A DNA stretch of 64,000 nucleotides from Apiosordaria backusii (lineage: Eukaryota; Ascomycota; Sordariomycetes; Sordariales; Lasiosphaeriaceae), in contig JAUKTV010000029.1 of assembly GCA_030549205.1 (NCBI GenBank), forward strand, positions 1 to 64,000, read 5' to 3'. Numbering within the stretch: position 1 is the stretch's first letter; every line of letters starts with the position of its first letter. The notes beneath the pieces were generated by a model, which was not told the DNA's origin, searched no databases, and saw only the letters and a program-made list of their open reading frames with translations. Positions 55,589 to 64,000 of this stretch are shown in pieces. Made by a program: the position numbers and the translations under genes.

Positions 55589-56707
55589 CTAAACCACCAC
55601 CTTCACCTCCCCACTCCCCTCCATAAACCTAACCCTCCTCCTCTCGGCCTTCTTCTTGACGTCCGTTCCACTCCCACTCCCACTAACCGCCGGGCTCTCC
55701 CCCCTCCTCCTCCTCTGGTTCCTCCTCGCCCTCGCCTCTCTCTCCTCGCGTTTGCGATACTCGGCCAGCTGCTGCTTCCTCTTCACCGTCCTCGCATACG
55801 CCACCGCAGCCGTGGGCTTGAACCCAATCCCATTGATTCCCGTCCCGTCATCATCACTATCGTCAGGATCATAAATAGTTATTTCGTCGTCGTGCCACGT
55901 AAGCGAGGCGCGGAGGGGATCGGTTATGACTGTTGTTGTTTTTGGGGCGGTGGTGGTGACAGCGGTTGTGGTACCCGTTGGCGGTTCAGAAGCCAGAATT
56001 GGGAGGTTGGTCAGGGTCGCAGAGGGGAGGGGAAGTTGTTTCTGAGATTGAGGTTGAGGAGTGGCTTTCCGGCTGCGGGATTTCTTCGTGGTAGGTTTTG
56101 CCCGGGAGGGGAGAGTGATTGGTAATGAGGGAGCTGTTGTTGTGTGGTTGGTGACAGTGTGTGTATTCGCCATTGTCTCCGACTGTTCCACCACCGCGGT
56201 ATCAATCGCGAAACGAAGGGATTTTGGCGATAATCGCTGCCTATCAAGGCTGCTGCTTTGCGTTTGCAGTTGTTGTAGTTGTTGATCATTCTGCGGGGTG
56301 TCCCGGATAACCGCAGCCGCGGGACCCCCGGCATCGAGCATCACCACATCTCGAAGTCGTGCCCGTTTGCGCGATCCTCCCTCGGTGTTGTCGACGTCCA
56401 TCTCGGATGACGAAGAGGTATCCATCGCGCTGCTGCTGCTACCAAAACTGGGCGGCGATCTAGAAGAGTTTCTGGCACTGCCGGTGCCATCTCCACTGCT
56501 GGAGACCCCACCCCCACTCGACCCCAGGGCGAGGCCCCGGAACCTGTGTGCGACGCAGCTTCGGGGGCTTGTGCTGCCGTCGTCCGTTCGCGAGGAGCCG
56601 GGACTGAAGGTGAACTGCTGGGACGAGGGATGGAAATCAGGTATGTGATCCGCTAGCATTTGCTCGCGCTTCCGCTTTGGCGTCGAGAAGGGCGATGGCG
56701 CTGTCAT
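55589..56707 (-). CDS. Conserved fungal protein, 372 aa, probably nuclear
   Basis: The ATG at 56707 (AAAATGACAGC) starts MTAPSPFSTPKRKREQML, a basic nuclear-signal-like beginning; the frame is open further upstream but without an ATG. The middle is a Ser/Thr/Gln-rich disordered region with a basic patch SRKRARLRDVV. The C-terminal part is the conserved core: LTWHDDEITIYDPDDSDDDGTGINGIGFKPT followed by AYARTVKRKQQLAEYRKREEREARARRNQRRRR, a long basic helix. I recognise this core from many ascomycetes as an uncharacterised protein. A chromatin or RNA-related role is possible but unsupported. No intron. A G10 run lies just upstream, around 56767-56776. Confidence 0.8.
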   Translation of the reverse strand: MTAPSPFSTPKRKREQMLADHIPDFHPSSQQFTFSPGSSRTDDGSTSPRSCVAHRFRGLALGSSGGGVSSSGDGTGSARNSSRSPPSFGSSSSAMDTSSSSEMDVDNTEGGSRKRARLRDVVMLDAGGPAAAVIRDTPQNDQQLQQLQTQSSSLDRQRLSPKSLRFAIDTAVVEQSETMANTHTVTNHTTTAPSLPITLPSRAKPTTKKSRSRKATPQPQSQKQLPLPSATLTNLPILASEPPTGTTTAVTTTAPKTTTVITDPLRASLTWHDDEITIYDPDDSDDDGTGINGIGFKPTAAVAYARTVKRKQQLAEYRKREEREARARRNQRRRRGESPAVSGSGSGTDVKKKAERRRVRFMEGSGEVKVVV

Positions 56708-57352
56708 TTTGGTGGGTGTGGTTGGTTGTTGGTGTGAACGTTGAATGGCGCTGGCTGGAACGTTTCGGCGGGGGGGGGGGGCGGCGCTGCCGGTCAATTG
56801 CTGCTGATGAATCCACCGAGCCTTGTAGGGCTGCAGATGCGTTGATGGTTCCGAGACTCGAGAATGTCAAAGGCGGTAGCTGGACCGCTGTGGTCAAGCG
56901 AGGGGGAACGGGATATAAGCAGTAAAAGAGAGGTAGATTCCAAAAACGTGGCAGTAGATTGCAGGTGATCAAAGGTCTCGACAATGGCTTGCCAATGCGC
57001 TACGCTATTGTTGGCCGGCGGTTGAATCGCTGAAGGAAACGGGTTTCTGGATGCAGGGCATCAGTGGCTTGTGCAGGGTTCCTAGCCCCACTTTTGACAG
57101 TCGCATGCACGCATCGAGCCCCACCTCTTGCAACTTCAATCGACGGCAATCACCGTCTGCCCAGTGACTCCGGTCCCCCAATCAGGAGATACGTCACATA
57201 TTCCATCTCTATCTCAGAATGTACACGTGGGACATGTTGCACAGAATCTTCTGGTGGCTATCAGATTCCCATGTTTGACAAGCAGCCGCAACAAAAACCC
57301 AACCGTTTGCCCAACTGACGTTGATACCAGCATTACCAGCCACGTCTTGCTT
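56708..57352. other. Intergenic, no gene seen
   Basis: Promoter side of the conserved nuclear-type gene and the 3' flank of the heptad-repeat gene. Short plus frames at 57064-57409 have no domain. Confidence 0.4.
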
Positions 57353-57700
57353 TCAGACTGCTTTATGGAGACGCTGGGCCTGATGGTTTCCTCTGGAATA
57401 TGGTGGTAATTCTGAGAACTTACTTGAAGTCCATGATTGCAAACAAACCCTGGAAGGGCAGAAGAAGCACACTCCGGACGGCACGCCAACCATCCTCCTG
57501 GTTGGTCCCCACGCTGTGGACAAGGACAGTTACCAGACCGCACAAGATAGCCGTTAGGCCTCGGATGATAGTCGATAGGCCTGCAAGGATAGTCGATAGG
57601 CCTCTCAAGATAGTCGACAAGGCCTTGGGCTGGCTGGGCTTGGTTGCGTTGACAGAATTGGATTGTTGGTTGTCAGGTAGGAGTTTGAGTATTCGAGAAC
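57353..57700 (-). CDS. Hypothetical heptad-repeat small protein, 5' end unknown
   Basis: Two blocks: 57424 to about 57700 and 57353-57392, split by a 31-bp gap with a perfect GTAAGT donor and a TTCCAG acceptor whose phases match; the gap is short for an intron here, so read-through into a slightly different 3' end is possible. The protein reads a run of seven-residue units, STILRGL STILAGL STIIRGL TAILCGL, encoded by a 21-bp tandem repeat, followed by VTVLVHSVGTNQEDGWRAV and LLLPFQGLFAIMDF. The pattern suggests an amphipathic or membrane-lining helix. No ATG is in frame before a stop near 57706, so a first exon lies upstream. Codon use supports this strand over the overlapping plus frame. Confidence 0.4.
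57545..57625 (-). repeat. 21-bp tandem repeat, about 4 copies
   Basis: Units of the type GGCCTATCGACTATC recur with a 21-bp period on the minus strand. Because 21 is seven codons, the array encodes exact heptads. Confidence 0.7.
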
Positions 57701-57706
57701 TTCAGT

Positions 57707-59275
57707 GTGGTGGGACAAATGGAGGAGTTTTGAGAATCGACCATCACGGCAGGCCTTTTTGTATTATGTACTTTTTTGGCTACCAGGCCCATACAGTGCT
57801 GCTTGTGGCCGCGGCATCACAAAGAGCTCGAATTGGTGCAAGGCAAGTAGGTAGTCCGAATCGCCTCGACCTACCAGGTGCCTGTACCTGGTCCTGGCAG
57901 GCCTCGTGATGCTTGCGGGAGATGCCATGGAAGTTTGGCGTCCAGCGACTTGGTTCATGACACTGAATAGGGCCAGCTAGACAAATGAAATACTACCCGA
58001 AACATCTCCCCAATCTCAGATCAGCGTTGTTCAGGGCACTATCTGGTTGAGTCTCGGCCCACAAGAATTGACGAAAGATGGCTTCCCTTTGTTGATTGGC
58101 ACATCCCATCTAAGTATCACATGGTCCTAGCACTATGACTTTTGGGAACTCTCTGTTTTTCATCCCTCGCTTCACCCCAAATTTCGATACCTTTTGCTTG
58201 CCGCCTGACAGTTGAAAATCACGCTGAAGCTGTATTGAGATGCCTGGCCTCACCAAGTCGTATTCAATAAAGACAAAGGCCTAGAATAGTTTGGCAGCGA
58301 AGACGGAGGGGCAGGTCAAAGAAGAATCAGACAGCGGGCTAATCAGCCAATTCGGAATTCATTATTGTAGGAGTAAATAGGTACGTAGGCTGGGGTGCTG
58401 ATTCTTCCATTAAGTTCGTGAGGAAGGAACAACGTAAGCTTCGGAACATTGAAGCCACAAGTCCAGGCGGAATGCAGAAGAACGGAACGTGATGCCATGG
58501 TGGCCGTGATCGTGAGAAACGATGGTGGTAAACAACCATGATAACTTCCAGTTCTCAAAGCCTTTAGCCACACTGGCCACACCGCACTGCCACTCCCCTG
58601 GATTACCTGGAGGTGTAAAAAACACAAAGGTCGGTTCGATCATACCATACCCGCTTCGATGATGACTTTCGTATCTACCTACTCTGGGCACCATCAAGAC
58701 ATGGGCTCAACCCCAGCACAGTTTCTTCTCCCACTGACACACAACCAGAAGGAATCACGGGGCACAGGAGGTTCCAAGCACCTGCAGTGATGTCACTCCT
58801 TGCTCTCGACTTCCAGCCAATTCCTCCAGTTCTGTGTTTATTGTGATCCTGACTGACTGACGAATCACGTACAAGTTGGCTTCCATGTGAGCAACGAGGC
58901 CAGGTTGCTCCGCTGTCGATCTCGCTCCTGCCTCAGGTTGCCTCACAGTGTTTATTTATCAACCACAGTGCCTCCCTATTCACCCTATTCACAGGCTGAT
59001 TTTCCTATTGTCTGATTCTTTTTGGCCTGCCCCACTTTTGTCAGGCTTAAAACCCCTCTTCCATCTCCCTCTCTTCCTCTCTCTCTCTCTTCTCTGATTT
59101 CTTCCTTCGACCACGCAACGCTTTCTCTCTTCCTCCCTCTCTGTTCTCTGGCTTCTTCCTTCAACCACGCAACGGTTCCCTCCGCGCCAGTCATCACTCA
59201 TCACCCATCACCCACCATCGCGTGCCCGCATTCTTTCGTCGAAAATATTCACGACAGACGTCGCTGCTTGCTAAA
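57707..59275. other. Intergenic, with pyrimidine-rich leader of the next gene
   Basis: Frames at 58343-58697 (minus) and 59022-59384 (plus) are not supported. 59050-59185 is CT-rich and includes a diverged tandem duplication (CTTCCTTCGACCACGCAACG and CTTCCTTCAACCACGCAACG about 60 bp apart), probably 5' UTR of the coiled-coil gene. A segment at about 58555-58612 resembles 62290-62345. Confidence 0.4.
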
Positions 59276-61254
59276 ATGGTCCCTTCCAAGGTCGTTCGCC
59301 GCCCGAGAAAATCGGCCCACAGGACGGCCGAGAAGGCTGCCGCTGCCCCCAATAGCGCGGATGAGACAGTCGAGGTATGTTTGACACATTTCAATTCATC
59401 TCGAAGCTTCATCGACCTTTTTTGCCATACTGACAGCTGACTACGTACTGTAGGATTCGAGCATGGAAGTCGACCCTCCCGAGGCCAGCTTTGAAGCTGC
59501 CGCCAATGGCCAGCCGTCTTTCACAGTAAGTCCCCGATCATACACCTTTGTCATCGCGGTGCTCAGCCCCAGTCTGCCATACAAACACACCTGTCTCCAC
59601 TTTTACCTGTCCGTTCTGCATGCACTTTGAGTCTGGCACACAGCCGCCACACCGGGTCCCCAACCTCATAGCCTGACTGGACTTGTGCGCCGGTCGTGGA
59701 GATGAGGCGGGTTCTCGGTGAGTGCTGTGTTGTCGGTAATCACCATCTCATTTTTACTCGAGTCTAACTTGGCTGGCCACGATTGGCACCGTGGTTATTG
59801 CCGAGCTGCATGGAGGTTATCCGGAAGGGTGACTTCATTCCCGTCTGTCGCGGGTCGCAAGACTGTCTGTGACGGGGAACGAGGTTATCCGAAAGGGTAG
59901 CTTCAAGATCCTCGTCTGGCGCGGGTCGCAAGACTGTCTGTGACGGAGGACCATGTTTGCGACACGGGGAACCTAAATCACTCGACCAACGGCTTCCCTT
60001 AGGCGGTCCTTGGACGACATCGGGGTTTGATTTGAGATGGCGCTGCAGATACAGACTTCTGGCATTGACTGGCGGTTGACTTACTCAGCTCTTTTTCTTC
60101 CATTTTGCTGACTGGACTTAGTCCTCTTCACAGGATCTCGCGACCACCTCCAGCGCTCCCACATCTTTCAACACTGCGAATGCGGTATGTTCATTCTTCC
60201 GTCTCAATCCATTGCTTCAACCCTGACATGTTGTCTTTTGTCTCAGGCCGTCACCCCCGCCGACCCTGCTCTGTCCACTGCTGAGGTAAGTCTTATTGCG
60301 TGTCAATTATCATCTGAGCCACCACAGTTGCTAACATGTTTGTCAGGTCGAAAGCGATTCCGAACAAGTCGACGATGCCACCTTCCTCGCCAATGGCCTG
60401 GCTTTGATGACAGTCGGTGCCAGGCGCTGTGGCGCCGACGATGCTTTCAAGGACTTCGAGAAGTCCATGGATTACAGTGTTGAGAACATGGTCAACATTG
60501 GTCTCGTCCCGGGATGCACTCCGAAAATGTCGGCGTTTGTGCTCGGTTCCGGTATCAAAGCTGTCGACAAGCGCGTCGAGGAGGACGTCGATTACCTCCG
60601 TGAGCGAGTTGCTAATCAGCAAGAAGCTCTGAACGACCAGGCCGCCATCGTTCGCAAGCAAGACCAGGCCATTGTAAAGATGCAGAATCAGTTGAAGAAG
60701 CAGGGTGAGCTGATTCAGCGACTCATTGATGGCAATGGTAATCTCGGTAATTCACCTGAGATGATGGCCGAGGTGTCGGGGTTTTCGAATGTGACTGTGA
60801 AGGAGAAGGTGTTTGAGGCCGCCATTGAAAAGCTCGATTCCCGGTTCACATCTATCGAAGAGCTCGTCAACCAGGCTGTTCTGTCAGGGGGTAATGCCCA
60901 GGTCGATGGTCCTCAGCTTGCGGCTCGGGTTAAACAGATTCACGACAGGGAGCGTCGTGGGTTGATCAACCACATCAGAACCCTTGTTGAGGGCTGCGTT
61001 GAGGAACATGAGCGGCTCGAGGAGTCGTTCAAGCAGCAAATTGCCGAGGCCAACACCAGGATGGCATCGTTCAGGAATGCGCATCAAACATTGCGCATGC
61101 ACTTCATCGCCTGGATCCAGGGAGGCATTGAGCCCGAGGATGTAAGTACTCATTGACATGTCCCTTATATCTACCTTACCTTTAGAATATTGCTGACTAT
61201 GGGCCATTCTGAATACAGATGATTGAGCGTCTCCGAGCTTTGTCAATCGTCTGA
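59276..61254 (+). CDS. Coiled-coil protein of unknown function, six exons, 363 aa
   Basis: Exons 59276-59374, 59454-59525, 60134-60184, 60247-60285, 60347-61141 and 61219-61254; all junctions are phase 0 with GTATGT/GTAAGT donors. The ATG (AAAATGG) starts MVPSKVVRRPRKSAHRTAEK, a basic, probably nuclear N-terminus, followed by an acidic/Ala-rich disordered segment. The main exon has VDYLRERVANQQEALNDQAAIVRKQDQAIVKMQNQLKKQGELIQRL, a clear coiled coil, and a second helical region with EEHERLEESFKQQIAEANTRM. The tail is MIERLRALSIV. Exon 3 has two in-frame acceptors (60122 or 60134), which would add or remove SSSQ. Intron 2 is about 608 bp, far above the local norm. I do not recognise the family. 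Confidence 0.75.
59814..59950 (+). repeat. Tandem duplication of ~68 bp inside intron 2
   Basis: Two adjacent diverged copies start AGGTTATCCG.AAGGGT and share GCGGGTCGCAAGACTGTCTG. They lie inside the long second intron of the coiled-coil gene. Confidence 0.7.
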
Positions 61255-62800
61255 GGCGATTGCTTTTATGATATCTGCTTGGGATAATCTCGTTTTCTGT
61301 TTGGGGATTCAGGAGTTTGGAGTTGGAGTTTAGGTTGGCTGGACAGAAGGATGCAAGATACCCAGGGATGGATAGATGTACCTAGGCGGAGTTTGGTTTG
61401 GGCGGTTGGCTTCTGGAATCCCATTGTCAAAGAGTCAGAATTGATTGCATTTTTGCTGAGACGTTGTGACTTCCCTCTTCGTGTGGTCCTAAGTGATGGG
61501 CATAGCATTGTGCATACAAAAAGACTGTCTCTTTTGCAATTCTACCTTGACAACCTTTCACCACTCTTGATGGATACTTCTATGCCCCATTGTTTCATCC
61601 TTTCATCGGTGCCTAAACCCCGAAAAAGAAAAAGCTTTTCAACGAACAAATCCGTCTCTTGAGAAAACCAACCATGCTTCCGAGCCTTTGTCCTATCTCA
61701 TGCGTCTCTTCACCAGCCCCTGAGAGTTCTCCGTTGTTATGGGGGTTTCCGAGCGTAGCCAGTCGTTGGTCTTGATCGCGACACAGCTCGGTCAGGTTAT
61801 CTCAGTTGCAGCGCAGTTCAGCAGAGCCTTGAAGTGAGAGAATTTGAGGTGTTACCTCTGTATACATATGTTTAATTACGTACGTTGGATACAACCGTAA
61901 AACCTCAAAGACTCGCGATTGAATGATGCAGAGAAAGGCATGTCCCTGAGTTGACCGGAAGGCAACAGACGCGGGAAGTAGAAGGGGCATTGTGACGGTG
62001 GCAGTGCGTGACACGATTGAGCTTTTGGACAGTGATAACGAAATAAATATTATGGTGGAAAGCAAACACACCACTCGAGGGGCACGCCCTAGGACATTCT
62101 CACAGGCATGAGAGTCAGAGTCTTAATGTTATGACGTCTCAGGAGCAGAACCAAGCACTGTGCCTCCAGCATACCAGCAGCCATTGATTAAGAACAAGAT
62201 GGACCAAAGCCTAGCTAGTTGTTTAACATCACCAAAGTATGAAGTGATGTCCATGCAAGCCATGAATCCCAGAATGGCATCTGGAAACGCTTAGCCACAT
62301 CAGTCGCACTAGCCACACTGCACCGCCACCCCCTGAACCACGCCGAGGAAGGAGAAACCCACCAGCACCAGGTCAACCAATTTATTGCAGCACCCGATGC
62401 AAAATTATCATCACCTCTTTGCATGCTTCCGACTACGATTCCATCATTATTCTTGCTTATGTGCCCATCTCGGAGCTAGTCCTCTTGTACCCTTCTCTTC
62501 AGTCAAACCGAACATCCTCGATGTTGGCTGTGAATCTCGGAATGAAATCGTGGGTAGGGCGAACGGGAAATATGGCGAGCTAGAACAATCACGGTCAGCG
62601 CCTAGTAGCCTCCTGGTTCAGCAATATTGGAGATCTTACCGTGCTGTGGAATCGAGTAGCTATGTCCCTGACCTGAGCCACGGGAGACAGATCCGGTGGG
62701 AATGGCAACCAGTGTTGAAGATGAAAAACCTAAGTCCAATCAGCACAGTGAATCAACAAAATACTGAGTAAGTCAACCACCAGCCGGATGCCACAAAGTA
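61255..62800. other. Intergenic, no supported gene
   Basis: Plus-strand frames at 61351-61662 and 62385-62771 and minus frames at 61802-62074 lack domains, signal peptides or splice logic. About 62290-62345 resembles 58555-58612. Confidence 0.35.
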
Positions 62801-63339
62801 TCAGTAAGCTGCAACGCCACCCCGCCCCGGACCCCAGTAACACAGACAGCCGTTTTGCAGGCCCGCGAACTTGGCATAAGGGTCACAGCTCTCACACACG
62901 GTCTTATATATCTGAGTATACAGATCTTGGAGCTCGTTCTTTCGAACAGAAACCCCCATGTTATGCTCATCGGCAGCAGTGTTGCCAGCACTGGGACAAG
63001 TTCGAGCAAGGCGAGGGTGGTGATTACCGACAACGCAACGCTGCACCGGACAGATCCGCATGATGTTCCAAACCGGCGCGAAAGAGGTCCAGTTCGGGGT
63101 ATCAGGCGGATTGCCGGCGATATCGGCCACGTGCCAGACTCGGGTCGTGTGCAGTACCAAGATGAAAAAGATGAAGGCGTATGATGACAGGCTGGGGATG
63201 GAAACACCTATTGCGATGTGTGTTTGATCGGGGACTTACTAAAAAGTCAGGTTGGCTTACGCGAGCAATAAACATCCGGAAGAAGAGGTGCCGGCGGCAG
63301 TGCCTGGAGCCAGCGGCCTGGTTGCCTGGGTTCCGTCAT
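62801..63339 (-). CDS. Small Cys-containing membrane or secreted protein, 161 aa, two exons
   Basis: Exons 63261-63339 and 62801-63207 join over a 53-bp intron (GTAAGC donor, CAATAG acceptor) in phase. The start MTEPRQPGRWLQALPP is Pro-rich; a hydrophobic segment SLSSYAFIFFILVLHT follows at about residues 32-47 and could be a signal anchor. The rest carries cysteines in pairs (RICPVQRC, VCESC, GCLCY), suggesting disulfides. It ends GPGRGGVAAY. I chose this frame because the overlapping one (62773-63207) lacks the ordered cysteines and the splice joins only here. Function unknown. Confidence 0.5.
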
Positions 63340-63786
63340 CGTTCGGCCATCATGGTTGATGGGACAGGAAGGTCGCGTTGTTCCGTGGTCGAAGTGAATC
63401 GCAGAGGAAAACTGAGGCCGTCAAAAGTCTACAGATGTGTGGGCGTTGTTCGTTGTTTGGGGGGGCAAGAAAATTTGGGAGGAAGGAAAAAGTACCTACC
63501 TAGAGGGCGGTCTGCAGAAGGTGGGGGGTGGATGGTGTGAAGTGAAAGCAGTTCGTCAAAGACCAACTCTGCACCTATCCATTGGGGTAGCAGCTTGAGT
63601 GTGTGGGTCCAGGACCAATGGTCTTGAAGCAGCTGGTTGTAGCTCTGTGATGAGCTCTCATTGTGCGAAAGAGTCTTCGGTCTCTTTTTTCGAGTCTTGT
63701 TTATATTCTCCACCTTCTTCCACAAACAACAACCTCCTTGGCCCCCATCCTACCAGCGAAGCGACATTCTTGGAAAAAAAGCGACA
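63340..63786. other. Intergenic, divergent promoter
   Basis: Lies between the minus-strand Cys-containing protein and the plus-strand basic protein. Short frames without domains. Confidence 0.4.
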
Positions 63787-63951
63787 ATGACGACCAAGCA
63801 GAAATTGCAGAAGAAGCGCAAAGCCTGGAAGGAGAGGAAAAAGGCACAACGCAAGGCTGCCCGTGTTGCCGCCTGGAATGCCTCTCAACCCGGTCCTGAG
63901 GCTGATCCCCTCAATGTTGGCCCCACCATCCCCAAGAACGGGCCCCGACCT
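63787..63951 (+). CDS. Lysine-rich small protein, first exon, continues past the window
   Basis: The ATG at 63787 (ACAATGACG) opens MTTKQKLQKKRKAWKERKKAQ, a strongly basic helix, then RKAARVAAWNASQPGPEADPLNVGPTIPKNGPRP. The exon ends at a GTAAGA donor (63952) in phase 0; the next exon lies outside the window. The basic start suggests nuclear or nucleolar location. Family not recognised. Confidence 0.55.
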
Positions 63952-64000
63952 GTAAGAAATAAATGCATACCTAATAATTTTATTTGGCACAGTCTGACAT

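Overview
The window is nuclear DNA of a filamentous ascomycete, most likely a sordariomycete near Sordariales (inference). Supporting signs are short introns (about 50-90 bp, GTAAGT/GTATGT donors, CTAAC-type branch sites), a POL2-COX20 gene pair, a fungal NLR-like ankyrin protein, Zn-dependent and secreted fungal families, and very AT-rich repeats whose copies differ mainly by C-to-T/G-to-A changes, as repeat-induced point mutation (RIP) leaves behind.

Layout. 1-10.6 kb is a RIP-degraded repeat block holding a complete Ty1/copia retrotransposon on the minus strand (834-bp LTRs at 1174-2007 and 7946-8779). At its edge (10.62-13.55 kb) is a broken bifunctional diterpene synthase. A short gene at 14.4 kb is split by a 3.2-kb RIP-degraded DNA transposon (14702-17928) with long terminal inverted repeats and an 8-bp target duplication; removing the insertion leaves one open frame. 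18.8-31.8 kb is an accessory region: a hypothetical protein, a CE4-like deacetylase, tRNA-Pro, two identical tRNA-Gly genes, an acetolactate decarboxylase, a secreted-type conserved protein, a cytochrome P450, a PhyH-type dioxygenase and a fungal two-TM protein. 32.0-38.1 kb is one large NLR-like gene (alpha/beta hydrolase, P-loop NTPase, ankyrin repeats). 39-46 kb carries tRNA-Lys, a truncated transcription-factor-like gene, two secreted proteins and a field of tRNA-like relics. 47.0-55.0 kb is conserved housekeeping DNA: POL2 (DNA polymerase epsilon) divergent from COX20. 55.6-64 kb holds a conserved nuclear-type protein, a heptad-repeat small protein, a coiled-coil gene with six exons, a small Cys-rich protein and the first exon of a basic protein.

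How the genes may relate. Diterpene synthase, P450 and PhyH dioxygenase form the classic set of a diterpenoid pathway, although they are spread over 20 kb with unrelated genes between. All three, and the secreted-type protein between them, carry apparent one-base frameshifts, and the synthase also has a stop codon at its RIP-exposed 5' end. About 12.7 kb of coding sequence in the NLR and POL2 genes has none. That contrast suggests a decaying pathway, but base-calling errors in homopolymers could explain part of it.
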